DNA from: Amycolatopsis camponoti
GTDB lineage: Bacteria; Actinomycetota; Actinomycetes; Mycobacteriales; Pseudonocardiaceae
Direction of reading: 5' to 3'
Length of the DNA stretch: 64,000 nucleotides
Assembly: GCF_902497555.1 (NCBI RefSeq)
Contig: NZ_CABVGP010000001.1
Location: forward strand, 2,522,501-2,586,500
This document shows, one piece after another, positions 8,113 through 16,909 of this stretch (position 1 is its first letter; the number at the start of each line of letters is the position of its first letter). Made by a program: the position numbers and the translations under genes. The notes beneath the pieces are model-generated. The model searched no databases. It was not told where the DNA came from and saw nothing but the letters and a program-made list of their open reading frames with translations.

Positions 8113-9645
8113 ATGGAGCTCCCCTCACGCAGCGCGATCGAGGGCCTCGCCGGCGAGCTGGGGCTGGGCATCGCTCCCGGGGACCTCGACGTGTACCACG
8201 CCGCGACGACGGGCCTGCTCGGCTCGTGGGCCGTCGTCGACGACCTGTACGACGCCGAGGTGGCCCCGACGGCTCCGCGGCGGGAATGGTCCGAGCCGGC
8301 CGACAACCCGCTGGGCGCCTGGTACGTCACCACCGAGCTCACCGGACGCCCGGACGGAACCCTGGCCGGGCGGCGCGTGGCCGTCAAGGACAACGTCGCC
8401 GTCGCCGGGGTCCCGATGATGAACGGGTCGGAGACGGTCCGGGGCTTCGTCCCGAAGGTGGACGCGACCGTCGTGACGCGCCTGCTCGACGCCGGGGCGA
8501 CCATCGCGGGCAAGTCGGTGTGCGAGGACCTGTGCTTTTCCGGCGGTTCGCACACCGCGAAGTCCGGGCCGATCCGCAACCCGTGGGACCTGGACCGCAC
8601 GAGCGGCGGTTCGTCGAGCGGCAGCGCCGCCCTGGTCGCGGCGGGCGAGGTCGACCTGGCGATCGGCGGCGACCAGGGCGGCTCGATCCGCATCCCGGCG
8701 TCCTTCTGCGGGGTGGTGGGGCACAAGCCGACCTTCGGCCTGGTGCCCTACACCGGCGCGTTCCCGATCGAGCAGACCCTCGACCACCTCGGCCCGATCG
8801 CGCCGACGGTCGCCGACGCCGCGGCCATGCTGACCGTCCTCGCCGGCGCGGACGGCAAGGATCCCCGGCAGCTGATCGGCCTCGCCGGAATCGACTACGT
8901 CGAAGCGCTGGAGCTGGACCGTGGCCTGCGGATCGGGGTGGTGGCCGAAGGCTTCGACCAGGCCAACTCCGATCCCGGCGTCAACGCCGTGGTCCGGCGG
9001 GCCGTCGAGAGCCTGACCGCCGCGGGCCACGTGGCCGAGGAGGTGCCGATCCCGTGGCACAAGCACGGCGCCGCGATCTGGGACGTCATCTCCGTGGAGG
9101 GCGCGACGTGGCAGATGGTGCAGGGCAACGCCTACGGACTCAACTGGAAGGGCGCCTACGACCCGGATCAGATGGCGTTCTACGGCCGGCAGTGGCGACA
9201 GGATCCGTCGGCGTTCTCGGAGACGGTGAAGCTGGTCGCCCTCGGCGGCACTTACGCGTTGCGGAACGGCTATGGCGCGGGCTACGCGAAGGCCCGCAAC
9301 CTCGAGCGCGTCCTGGCCGCCGCCTACGACACGGCTCTCGCCACCTACGACGTCCTGGTGATGCCCACGCTCCCGATCACCGCGAGCCCGATCCCGTCCG
9401 CGGACGCACCGGTCGAAGAGATCATCGGCCGCGCACTGGAGATGGTCTCCAACACCGCACCGTTCGACGTGACCGGGCACCCGGCCTGCTCGATCCCCGC
9501 CGGCCTGTCCGGCGGCCTCCCGGTCGGGCTGATGGTCATCGGCCGGAAGCACGACGACGCCGGCGTGCTGGCCGCCGCCCACGCTTTCGAACGCACGCTC
9601 GGAACGCTCACCGCGCCCGATTACCACAAGGAGCTCAGCGCATGA
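8113..9645 (+). CDS. Amidase (amidase signature family)
   Basis: This 510-residue enzyme hydrolyses an amide to the carboxylic acid and ammonia, the third step of this operon. The Ser-cisSer-Lys triad is seen as K92 (VKDNVA), S167 in GGSSSGS and S191 in GDQGGSIRIPAS. Length and N-terminal extension match the enantioselective Rhodococcus amidases found next to nitrile hydratase. RBS GAGGAG lies 7 bases before the ATG. Its stop overlaps the beta-subunit ATG (ATGA), so amidase and nitrile hydratase are co-translated. Substrate range is not predictable. Confidence 0.95.
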   Translation: MELPSRSAIEGLAGELGLGIAPGDLDVYHAATTGLLGSWAVVDDLYDAEVAPTAPRREWSEPADNPLGAWYVTTELTGRPDGTLAGRRVAVKDNVAVAGVPMMNGSETVRGFVPKVDATVVTRLLDAGATIAGKSVCEDLCFSGGSHTAKSGPIRNPWDLDRTSGGSSSGSAALVAAGEVDLAIGGDQGGSIRIPASFCGVVGHKPTFGLVPYTGAFPIEQTLDHLGPIAPTVADAAAMLTVLAGADGKDPRQLIGLAGIDYVEALELDRGLRIGVVAEGFDQANSDPGVNAVVRRAVESLTAAGHVAEEVPIPWHKHGAAIWDVISVEGATWQMVQGNAYGLNWKGAYDPDQMAFYGRQWRQDPSAFSETVKLVALGGTYALRNGYGAGYAKARNLERVLAAAYDTALATYDVLVMPTLPITASPIPSADAPVEEIIGRALEMVSNTAPFDVTGHPACSIPAGLSGGLPVGLMVIGRKHDDAGVLAAAHAFERTLGTLTAPDYHKELSA

Positions 9646-10349
9646 ACGGAGTATTCGACCTCGCCGGCACCGACGGAGTCGGTCCGGTCGTCGTCCCGGA
9701 CGAGGAACCGGTCTTCCGGACGGAGTGGGAGAAAGCCGTGTTCCCGATGTTCGCCCTGTGCTTCCGGGCGGGCTTCTTCGGCGTCGACCAGTTCCGGCAC
9801 GGCATCGAGCTGATCGACCCGGCCGTGTACCTGAAGTCGCCGTACTACGAGCACTGGGTCCACACCGTCGAGCACTACGGCGAGCAGCTCGGCAAGCTCG
9901 ACCTCGCCGAGCTCGACCGCCGGACCGAGTACTACCTGGCCAACCCGGACGCCCCGCTGCCCGAGCACGCCGACGACCCCGACCTGCTCGCGTTCGTCAA
10001 CGCCGTCGTCCCCGCGGGCGCCACCGCGAAGCGCGAGCCGGCCAAGCCGGCCCGGTTCGAGGTCGGCGACGTCGTCCGCGTCGACCGGTCCTCGCCGAAG
10101 GGCCACACCCGCCGGGCCCGCTACATCCGCGGTGCCGTCGGTGAGGTGGTGCTGGCCCACGGCGCCTTCATCTACCCCGACACCGCCGGCAACGGGCTCG
10201 GCGAGCACCCCGAGCACGTCTACACCGTCCGGTTCACCAACGACGAGCTGTGGGGCGCCGACCACGCCGAGCCCAACGGGTCGGTCTACTTCGACGTCTG
10301 GGACCCCTACCTCGAGCTCGCCACCACCGCCGAAGGAGCGCACGCATGA
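9642..10349 (+). CDS. nthB: Nitrile hydratase subunit beta
   Basis: This 235-residue beta subunit pairs with the alpha subunit to hydrate nitriles to amides. Family features seen: start MNGVFDLAG, the helical segment [30 protein letters not shown], and the C-terminal SH3-like barrel with DVVRV...[11 protein letters not shown] and a GxxP-x-HVYTVRF strand. The order beta then alpha is that of cobalt-type enzymes. It overlaps the genes on both sides by 4 bp. Confidence 0.96.
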   Translation: MNGVFDLAGTDGVGPVVVPDEEPVFRTEWEKAVFPMFALCFRAGFFGVDQFRHGIELIDPAVYLKSPYYEHWVHTVEHYGEQLGKLDLAELDRRTEYYLANPDAPLPEHADDPDLLAFVNAVVPAGATAKREPAKPARFEVGDVVRVDRSSPKGHTRRARYIRGAVGEVVLAHGAFIYPDTAGNGLGEHPEHVYTVRFTNDELWGADHAEPNGSVYFDVWDPYLELATTAEGAHA

Positions 10350-10945
10350 GCGCGAAGATCCGTACCCAGGAAGAGATCGCCGCCCGCGTCAAGGCGCTGG
10401 AGTCGATGCTCATCGAGCAGGGGGTCATGACGACCCAGGCCATCGACCGGATGGTCGAGATCTACGAGCACGAGGTCGGGCCGCAGCTGGGCGCCAAGGT
10501 CGTCGCCAAGGCCTGGAGCGACCCCGGGTTCAAGGCCCGGCTCGTCGAGGACGCGTCCGAGGCGTGCCAGGAGCTGGGGATCAGCGGCCTGCAGGGCGAG
10601 GACATGGTCGTGGTGGAGAACACCGCCACGGTGCACAACATCATCGTCTGCACCCTCTGCTCCTGCTACCCGTGGCCGGTGCTCGGCCTGCCGCCGAACT
10701 GGTACAAGGACCCGCAGTACCGCGCCGCGATCACCCGGGAGCCGCGCAAGGTCCTGCGCGACGCGTTCGGCTTCGACGTCCCCGAGGACGTCGAGGTGCG
10801 GGTGTGGGACTCCAGCAGCGAGATGCGCTACTGGGTGCTGCCGCGGCGCCCCGCCGGCACCGAGGGGTGGACCGAGGAGCAACTGCTCGCCCTGGTCACC
10901 CGCGACTCCATGATCGGCGTCGGCCCGGTCGCCGAGGTCGCCTGA
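10346..10945 (+). CDS. nthA: Cobalt-type nitrile hydratase subunit alpha
   Basis: This 199-residue subunit carries the catalytic metal. The binding loop is [10 protein letters not shown] with C102, C105, S106 and C107; Thr at 103 is the marker of the Co(III) type (Ser in the Fe type). Two of these Cys are post-translationally oxidised in characterised enzymes. The usual helical N-terminus ([14 protein letters not shown]) is present. It is embedded in the operon by a 4-bp overlap upstream and TGATG coupling to the accessory protein downstream. The adjacent cobalt transporter genes support the metal assignment. Confidence 0.97.
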   Translation: MSAKIRTQEEIAARVKALESMLIEQGVMTTQAIDRMVEIYEHEVGPQLGAKVVAKAWSDPGFKARLVEDASEACQELGISGLQGEDMVVVENTATVHNIIVCTLCSCYPWPVLGLPPNWYKDPQYRAAITREPRKVLRDAFGFDVPEDVEVRVWDSSSEMRYWVLPRRPAGTEGWTEEQLLALVTRDSMIGVGPVAEVA

Positions 10946-11370
10946 TGTCCGCCACGACGACCCTGCCGGCGCCGTACTCCAGCGCCGCGGCCCTCGGGGA
11001 AACGCGCCGCGAGGTCGAGCAGCTCGTCTGCGGGATGCCCGGCGGCGACCCGGGTTTCGAGCACCCCTGGGAAATCCGGGCGTTCGCGATGGCCGTCACC
11101 GCCCACCGCCGGCTCGGGTTCGACTGGTCGGAGTTCCAGGGCGCGCTGATCGCGTCCATTCAGGACTGGGAGTCGAGCGACGCCCCGTGGTCCTACTACC
11201 GGCACTGGGTTTCCGCTCTGGAAGTGGTGATGGCCAAGGCGGGCGTGCTCGACGCGGCCGCGCTCGACGTGCAGACGGAGGAAGTCCTGGCGCTGCCGGC
11301 CAACCGCAACCACCACGAGGCGCACACCGAGCCGATCGCCGTCGACCCCGCGCGCACCGTTCCCGCCTGA
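10945..11370 (+). CDS. Nitrile hydratase accessory protein (beta-subunit N-domain-like activator)
   Basis: This 141-residue protein resembles the N-terminal half of nitrile hydratase beta subunits (FEHPWEIRAFAMAVTAHRRLGFDWSEFQGALIASI). It corresponds to the small activators (P14K/NhlE class) that carry cobalt-loaded alpha subunit and swap it into the apoenzyme. It lacks the C-terminal barrel of the true beta subunit. It starts at the ATG overlapping the alpha stop by one base and is followed 16 bp later by cbtB. Confidence 0.92.
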   Translation: MSATTTLPAPYSSAAALGETRREVEQLVCGMPGGDPGFEHPWEIRAFAMAVTAHRRLGFDWSEFQGALIASIQDWESSDAPWSYYRHWVSALEVVMAKAGVLDAAALDVQTEEVLALPANRNHHEAHTEPIAVDPARTVPA

Positions 11371-11386
11371 CCCGGAAGGAAGTCCC

Positions 11387-11581
11387 ATGACACAGCGCAT
11401 CATCGTCGCGAAGGGCAAGATCGCGACCACCCACCTCGGCATCACGCTCACGGTCCTCGCGCTGCTGGGCGTTCTGTTCCTCCTGCAGGAGAACGGGTTC
11501 GCCCTCTCCGCGCAGGCCGCCCACTACCTGCACGAAGCCACCCACGACGCGCGGCACGCCCTCGGCGTCCCGTGTCACTGA
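11387..11581 (+). CDS. cbtB: CbtB-like cobalt transporter subunit
   Basis: A 64-residue single-span protein. Residues ~18-35 form one membrane segment (GITLTVLALLGVLFLL). The C-terminus is a histidine-rich motif, H-x3-H-x3-H ending in CH (EATHDARHALGVPCH), diagnostic for CbtB. It is the partner of CbtA in a cobalt uptake system otherwise tied to B12 synthesis. RBS GGAAGG lies ahead of the ATG. Placement after the nitrile hydratase activator suggests it feeds that enzyme. Confidence 0.9.
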   Translation: MTQRIIVAKGKIATTHLGITLTVLALLGVLFLLQENGFALSAQAAHYLHEATHDARHALGVPCH

Positions 11582-11598
11582 GCGGCCGGGGACAGCTG

Positions 11599-12357
11599 AT
11601 GGACACCGTTCCCCTGGGCCGCACCATCGGCTACGGCGCTCTCGCGGGCGTCGTAGCCGGGGTCACCGGGTCCGCAGTGATGTACTGGCTCGTCGAACCG
11701 GTGATCCGCGCCGCGATCGCCATCGAAGACGCGGAGGCCGAAGAGCACGCCGGCCACGCGCAGGCCGCGGGGGAGGTGGTGACGCGGGGCGAGCAGGTCT
11801 CGTTCGGCTTGGCCACCGTGATCGTGGTCGGAACCCTGATCGGCATCGCGTTCGCGCTCGTGCACCGGTTCCTCCGGGCGAGGCTGCCCGGCAGCGGCTC
11901 GCCCGCGTCGTCGGTGATGGTGCTGGCCGGGCTCGGTTTCGTCTCCTTCACCCTGGCCCCGGCCCTCGTCATCCCGGCGAACCCGCCCGCGGTCGGCGAC
12001 CCGATGACCGTCGACGTCCGCACCCTCACCTACCTGGGGACGATCGTGGGCGCCGTCGTCCTGACGGCCGCGGTCACCAGCGTCGCGCGCGCCGGGAACC
12101 TGACGCACGGGGTGCGGGCGATCGCCGCCACCGCCGTGGGAATCGCCGGAACGGTCGTCCTGTTCTGGGCGCTGCCGGACGTCGCCGACCCGGTGCCGCC
12201 GACCGTCCCGGCCGACCTGATCTGGCACTTCCGCGTCGCGTCGCTGGCTCAGATCGGCGTGATGTGGCTCGTTCTCGCCGCCGTCTTCGCTTTCCTGGCC
12301 TCCGGCCGCCCCAGGCTCGGTGCATCCCCGGGTCCGCAGCGCGCCCAGGCCCGGTGA
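11599..12357 (+). CDS. cbtA: CbtA-like cobalt transporter subunit
   Basis: A ~252-residue multi-span membrane protein. Hydrophobic segments run through IGYGALAGVVAGVTGSAVMYWLV, the VSFGLATVIVVGTLIGIAFAL stretch, and three or four more to the C-terminus. A His-containing loop (EEHAGHAQ) follows the first span. I chose the ATG at 11599 with GGGGA upstream; a GTG at 11572 overlapping cbtB is possible. With CbtB it should import cobalt. Its stop overlaps the next start (GTGA). Confidence 0.88.
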   Translation: MDTVPLGRTIGYGALAGVVAGVTGSAVMYWLVEPVIRAAIAIEDAEAEEHAGHAQAAGEVVTRGEQVSFGLATVIVVGTLIGIAFALVHRFLRARLPGSGSPASSVMVLAGLGFVSFTLAPALVIPANPPAVGDPMTVDVRTLTYLGTIVGAVVLTAAVTSVARAGNLTHGVRAIAATAVGIAGTVVLFWALPDVADPVPPTVPADLIWHFRVASLAQIGVMWLVLAAVFAFLASGRPRLGASPGPQRAQAR

Positions 12358-12728
12358 ACGCGTCCGGGCCGCGGGTCCGGATGTGCCGGGGCTGCTGCTG
12401 CGGGACCACCGGCAAGCATCCCGATGTGGACCACGAGGGCATCGCCGACGTCCTCGGCACCGCGATCGGGCCCGAAGCGCGGCTCACCCGCGTCGGCTGC
12501 CTGTGGGCGTGCGACCTCTCGAACGTCGTGGTCGTGAACCCGGCCGTCGAGGGGCGCCGGCGAGGTGCCCGGCCGGCCTGGGTCACGAAGGTCAACACCG
12601 TCGAACGGGCCCGCGCCGTCGCCGACTGGGTGCGGCGCGGTGGCCCGGGCCTCGCCGAGCCACCGGAAGAACTCGGCGAGGTGCTGTCCGCGGCCGGGCT
12701 CCGGCGGGTGAGCGCCCCCGGCCGGTGA
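12354..12728 (+). CDS. (2Fe-2S) ferredoxin-like protein
   Basis: A 124-residue protein beginning at a GTG that overlaps the cbtA stop. Early cysteines form MCRGCCCGTTGKHPDVDH and later ones GCLWACDLSNVVVV, the C...C plus C-x3-C pattern of thioredoxin-fold 2Fe-2S ferredoxins. Similar proteins occur beside CbtA in other actinomycetes (family knowledge). The C-terminal helix (RARAVADWVRRGG) is also typical. It may assist cobalt handling or act as an electron carrier for the haem aldoxime dehydratase, which needs ferrous haem; both roles are inference. Confidence 0.75.
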   Translation: MNASGPRVRMCRGCCCGTTGKHPDVDHEGIADVLGTAIGPEARLTRVGCLWACDLSNVVVVNPAVEGRRRGARPAWVTKVNTVERARAVADWVRRGGPGLAEPPEELGEVLSAAGLRRVSAPGR

Positions 12729-12761
12729 CCGTCCAGAACGTTTCGTCAAGGAGGAAGCACC

Positions 12762-13823
12762 ATGGAATCCGCGATCGACACCCACCTGCAGTGCCCGCGC
12801 ACCCTGTCGCGGCGGGTCCCCGACGACTACCGGCCGCCGTTCCCGATGTGGGTGGCCCGCGCCGGCTCCGGCCTCCAGCAGGTCGTCATGGCCTACCTCG
12901 GTGTCCAATACGGACAGGACGCGCAGCGCCCGGCCGCCGTGGCCGCGCTCCGCCACATCGCCGGCACGTTCGAGGGCGCGGACGGCCCCGTCCACCACGA
13001 CCTCACCGACCACGTCGACGACTCCGGCCACCACAACCTCATGGCCGTCGGCTACTGGAGCGACCCGGCCGCCTTCTGTCGCTGGCTGCGCTCCGACGAG
13101 GTCAAGGGCTGGTGGGACGCCGACGAGCGGCTCGCCGACGGCCTCGGTTACTTCCGGGAAGTCGTCACGCCCCGCGCGGACCAGTTCGAGACCCTGTACG
13201 CGTTCCAGGACGACCTGCCGGGTGTCGGGAGCGTGATGGGGGAGATCAGCGGCGAGATCAGTGAGCACGGCTACTGGGGTTCGATGCGGGACCGCATCCC
13301 GCAGTCGCAGACCGACTGGTTGCAGGCCGACGGAAACCTCACCATCGTCTCCGGTGATCCGGGCAACGGTGGCCGGGTGGTCGTCCGCGGCCACGACAAC
13401 ATCGCCCTCATCCGCTCGGGCCAGGATTGGCGGGCCGCGGGGGAGGAAGAGCGCTCGCTCTACCTCGACGAGCTTCTCCCGCCGCTGGAGGAAGGCATGG
13501 ACTTCCTCCGGGACAACGGCGAGACGCTCGGCTGCTACAGCAACCGGTTCGTGCGCAGCATCGACCTCGACGGCAACGAACTCGACGAGAGTTACAACAT
13601 CGGCCACTGGCGGTCGCTGGAGCACCTCGAGCGGTGGGCCGAGTCCCACCCGACCCACCTGCGGATCTTCGTCACGTTCTTCCGGGTGGTGACCGGCTTG
13701 GAGAAGCTGCGCCTCTACCACGAGGTGTCGGTGTCCGACGGCCGGGAGCAGATCTTCGAGTACGTCAACTGCCACCCCCGAACCGGCATGATGCGCGACG
13801 CTCGCCCGCCGGCCGGCGCCTGA
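12762..13823 (+). CDS. oxd: Aldoxime dehydratase (haem enzyme)
   Basis: This 353-residue enzyme dehydrates aldoximes to nitriles using ferrous haem b. Length equals that of Rhodococcus OxdRE, and the functional residues fall at identical numbers: R178, S219, H299 (proximal haem ligand in HPTHLRIF) and H320 (catalytic, in LRLYHEVSV). Substrate N-O activation at haem is therefore expected. RBS AAGGAGG is 9 bases before the ATG. It feeds nitrile hydratase and amidase encoded upstream in the same operon, giving an aldoxime to acid route. Confidence 0.96.
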   Translation: MESAIDTHLQCPRTLSRRVPDDYRPPFPMWVARAGSGLQQVVMAYLGVQYGQDAQRPAAVAALRHIAGTFEGADGPVHHDLTDHVDDSGHHNLMAVGYWSDPAAFCRWLRSDEVKGWWDADERLADGLGYFREVVTPRADQFETLYAFQDDLPGVGSVMGEISGEISEHGYWGSMRDRIPQSQTDWLQADGNLTIVSGDPGNGGRVVVRGHDNIALIRSGQDWRAAGEEERSLYLDELLPPLEEGMDFLRDNGETLGCYSNRFVRSIDLDGNELDESYNIGHWRSLEHLERWAESHPTHLRIFVTFFRVVTGLEKLRLYHEVSVSDGREQIFEYVNCHPRTGMMRDARPPAGA

Positions 13824-13912
13824 CCCGCTTCTCCGGGCCGGAGCTGCCCCCGCTCGGCCCGGAGAAGCCCACCACCCCTGACCACGAAACGCCCGCTTCG
13901 AGGAGCCCGACG

Positions 13913-15634
13913 ATGAGCACCCCCACCCCGCTGCGGCGTCCGCCGGTCATCGACCTTCGCGACGCCCGTGACCGGCTGCACGACTTGCGCGCGTCCTACG
14001 CCGAAGCCGTCGCCGCGTTCCGGTGGCCCGACGTCGGCCCGAGCTTCAACTTCGTGCACGACTGGTTCGACACCTTCGCCCGCGGCAACGACCGGCCCGC
14101 ACTGGTGATCACGGAGGAGGACGGACGCCGGGGCGAGTACTCCTTCGCCGACCTGGTCACCCGCTCCGAGCAGGTGGCGGCGCACCTCGCCGCCCACGGC
14201 GTGCGCGCCGGCGACAGCGTCGTGGTGATGCTCGGCAACCAGGTCGAGCTGTGGGAGAGCATGCTGGCGCTGATCCGGCTCGGGGCGGTCATCATGCCGA
14301 CGACGACCGCCGTCGGCTCCGCCGAACTGACCGACCGGCTGGACCGGGGACAGGCGCGGGCGGTCATCTGCAACCCCGCCGACGCGGCGAAGTTCGACGA
14401 GGTTCCGGGCGACTACCTCCGCTTCGCGCTGGGCAGCGTCGACGGCTGGCTGGACTACGCCGCCGCCTACGACGGCGGTCGTCCGGCGGTTCCGCATCCG
14501 GGCAACGCCAGTACGGCGCGGCTGCTCCTGTACTTCACGTCCGGCACGACCAGCCGGCCGAAGCTCGTCGAGCACACCCACGTGTCGTATCCCGTCGGGC
14601 ACCTGTCGACCCTGTACTGGCTCGGCCTGCGGCCCGGCGACGTGCACCTCACCATCTCCAGCCCGGGCTGGGCCAAGCACGCCTGGTCGAACTTCTTCGC
14701 GCCCTGGCTCGCCGAGGCCACCGTCTTCGTCTACAACTACGGGCGCTTCGATCCGGCCGCGCTGCTGACGCGAATCCGTGAGGAGGGCGTCACCTCGTTC
14801 TGCGCCCCGCCGACGGTGTGGCGGATGCTCATCAACGCCGACCTGTCCGGCGGCCCCGGCTCGCTGCGCGAGGTGATCGCCGCCGGCGAACCGCTCAACC
14901 CCGAAGTCATCAGCCAGGTCGAGAAGCGCTGGGGCCTGACCATCCGGGACGGCTTCGGCCAGACCGAGACGACCGCGTGCGTCGCCAACACACCAGGCCA
15001 GCCGGTGAAGGCCGGATCGATGGGCCGGCCGCTGCCGGGCGTCCCCGTCGTGCTGGTCGATCCGCTGACCACCACGGTCGTCGACGGCCCCGGCGAGGGA
15101 GAGATCTGCCTGGACCTGGCGCGACAGCCGGTGAGTCTCATGACGGGCTACCAGGGTGACGTCGAGCGCAACGCCGAAGTGATGGCCGGCGGCTTCTACC
15201 ACACCGGCGACGTCGCCTCCCGGGACGAGGACGGCTACCTCACCTACATCGGCCGCACCGACGACGTCTTCAAGGCGTCCGACTACAAGGTCAGCCCGTT
15301 CGAACTCGAGTCGGTCCTGATCGAGCACCCGGCCGTCGCCGAGGCGGCCGTCGTGCCGGCGCCGGACCCGGTCCGGCTGGCGGTCCCGAAGGCCTACATT
15401 TCGCTGGTGGCCGGCCACGAGCCCGACGCGGAGACGGCGCGCTCGATCCTCGCCCACGCCCGCTCGCACCTGGCGCCGTACCTGCGGGTGCGCCGGCTGG
15501 AGTTCGCCGAGCTCCCCAAGACCATCTCCGGCAAGATCCGCCGGGTGGAGCTGCGGCAGCGCGAAACCGAGGTCGCGCACGGCCGGACCGCCGGGGAGTA
15601 CCGCGACGACGACTTCCCGGACCTGAAGGGCTGA
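13913..15634 (+). CDS. Acyl-CoA synthetase (AMP-binding)
   Basis: A 573-residue adenylate-forming ligase that would convert the acid from the nitrile route to its CoA thioester. Seen: P-loop-like YFTSGTTSRPK, GFGQTETT, hinge GRTDDVFKASDYKVSPFE and the C-terminal Lys motif PKTISGKIRR. The N-terminal ~60 residues (FNFVHDWFD) match medium-chain/acetyl-CoA-synthetase-like members. Start ATG has GAGGAG upstream; the 89-bp gap after oxd contains no terminator. Acyl-CoA synthetases also sit in the aldoxime clusters of Rhodococcus and Pseudomonas. Confidence 0.92.
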   Translation: MSTPTPLRRPPVIDLRDARDRLHDLRASYAEAVAAFRWPDVGPSFNFVHDWFDTFARGNDRPALVITEEDGRRGEYSFADLVTRSEQVAAHLAAHGVRAGDSVVVMLGNQVELWESMLALIRLGAVIMPTTTAVGSAELTDRLDRGQARAVICNPADAAKFDEVPGDYLRFALGSVDGWLDYAAAYDGGRPAVPHPGNASTARLLLYFTSGTTSRPKLVEHTHVSYPVGHLSTLYWLGLRPGDVHLTISSPGWAKHAWSNFFAPWLAEATVFVYNYGRFDPAALLTRIREEGVTSFCAPPTVWRMLINADLSGGPGSLREVIAAGEPLNPEVISQVEKRWGLTIRDGFGQTETTACVANTPGQPVKAGSMGRPLPGVPVVLVDPLTTTVVDGPGEGEICLDLARQPVSLMTGYQGDVERNAEVMAGGFYHTGDVASRDEDGYLTYIGRTDDVFKASDYKVSPFELESVLIEHPAVAEAAVVPAPDPVRLAVPKAYISLVAGHEPDAETARSILAHARSHLAPYLRVRRLEFAELPKTISGKIRRVELRQRETEVAHGRTAGEYRDDDFPDLKG

Positions 15635-15672
15635 ACCGGCGGGCTGATCAGTGTCAGCCGAGACGCGGGGGG

Positions 15673-16512
15673 TCAGCCGGGCGTCGGAGGGACGACGCCG
15701 ACACCTCCGCAGCCGAGTTTCAGCGCCGTTCCCGGGGCGCGCAGCAGCGGTCCGTCGGGCCACCAGCTCTGGACCGGCGCCAGGCCGGGGTCGAGGAGGT
15801 CGTATCCGTCGAACAGCCGCCGCAGCTCGGAGCCGGTGCGGCAGCGCAGACGCCGGCCGGAGTGGATGTGCCACACCTGCTCGACGGATCGCGCCAGATC
15901 GGGGTCGTCGACCGGTTCGATCCACCCACTGAGCGCCAGCGCCGATCCGGGTGCCAGCAGGCTGCGGTACCCGGTCAGTGCCGCGCTCAGGCGGTGGTCG
16001 TCGAGCTCGTGCTGGACGCCGCGGGTCATCAGCACCGCGACCGGCCGGCGGAGGTCCAGGACCGACCACAGCTCCTCGTTGTCGAGCAGCCGGTGCGGGT
16101 CGAGGTGATCGCCGGACACGATGTGCGTGGCGTCGTTGTCTTCCAGCAGCGCGCGGCCGTAGCTGAGCAGCAAAGGGTCGGTGTCGGTGTAGGCGACGGT
16201 CGCGTCGCGGTTGTGGCGCTGGGCGATCTGGTGGGTGTTCTCGTGGGCGTGGGGCAGGCCCGCGGCGAGGTCGAGGAACTGGTCGATGCCTCGGTGGGCG
16301 AGGTGCCGCACGACGCGGACGTGCCAGGCGCGGGTGGCGCGGAGCAGCTCGGTGAAGCCGGGTGCGGTCTCCTCGAGCGCGGCCAGCGCTTCGCGGTCGA
16401 GAACGTAGTTGTCGGTACCGCCGAGGGCCGCGTTGTGAATCCGCGCCGGGGAAGCGACGGGGAGCCGCCACGTCCTGGCGGTGAAAAGGCCAGGCGGTGG
16501 TGCGAGTGTCAT
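15673..16512 (-). CDS. SAM-dependent methyltransferase (SCO7813/DUF574 type)
   Basis: A 279-residue protein of the actinomycete family with PF04672-like features: PARIHNAALGGTDNYVLDRE near the N-terminus, FLDLAAGLPHAHENTHQIA as the SAM-binding motif I region, VAYTDTDPLLLSYGRAL, and VAVLMTRGVQHELDD. The start is the ATG at 16512, giving the family's usual N-terminus; the frame is open much further upstream without similarity. The acceptor substrate is unknown across the family. It converges on the acyl-CoA synthetase operon and does not appear to belong to it. Confidence 0.85.
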   Translation of the reverse strand: MTLAPPPGLFTARTWRLPVASPARIHNAALGGTDNYVLDREALAALEETAPGFTELLRATRAWHVRVVRHLAHRGIDQFLDLAAGLPHAHENTHQIAQRHNRDATVAYTDTDPLLLSYGRALLEDNDATHIVSGDHLDPHRLLDNEELWSVLDLRRPVAVLMTRGVQHELDDHRLSAALTGYRSLLAPGSALALSGWIEPVDDPDLARSVEQVWHIHSGRRLRCRTGSELRRLFDGYDLLDPGLAPVQSWWPDGPLLRAPGTALKLGCGGVGVVPPTPG

Positions 16513-16909
16513 GCCGTGAACCTCCGGCACCTCAAGGAAAACAGAGCATGTTCGCGCAGGTGGGCAGCCTAACAACTTCGGTAACCTCTGTGACCAGTTT
16601 GGTCGTGACACGAAGGAATGGTTCGTGGCGGCCCGATATCCACCTGAAGTGGGTGTCAGGCGGCCCGGAGGTCGTGCGGTCGAAGGTCTACGGCCGTCCG
16701 GGTGTCTTCGTCCGCTACCGACCGTCGCCACGCCCGGCACCCGTACCCTCGCGCTCGAAGGCGCGCGGCACGGCATCACGGTCGACGCCGTCGCCCCGGC
16801 CCCGCCATTTCGGCTCCGCACGGCCGCGTCGGAGTCCACACCGGACCGTGGGACGGCCGTGACCCGGGGCCGGGGCCCCGGGTGCTCGGTCGTCGGTCAC
16901 CATGGAGCG
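16513..16909. other. 397-bp intergenic region between methyltransferase and MarR genes
   Basis: The left end must hold the methyltransferase promoter (locally AT-richer, 16540-16600). The middle and right part look like decayed coding DNA, including a short SDR-like stretch at 16741-16809. No complete gene was recognised. Confidence 0.5.
16741..16809 (+). pseudogene. Possible remnant of an SDR gene
   Basis: About 23 codons read TRTLALEGARHGITVDAVAP plus two prolines, matching the SDR block that follows YxxxK in intact enzymes (typically LALE-x-ARHGITVNAVAPGP). No cofactor motif, catalytic residues or C-terminus surround it. It is a fragment at most, and chance similarity in GC-rich DNA is possible. 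Confidence 0.35.
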
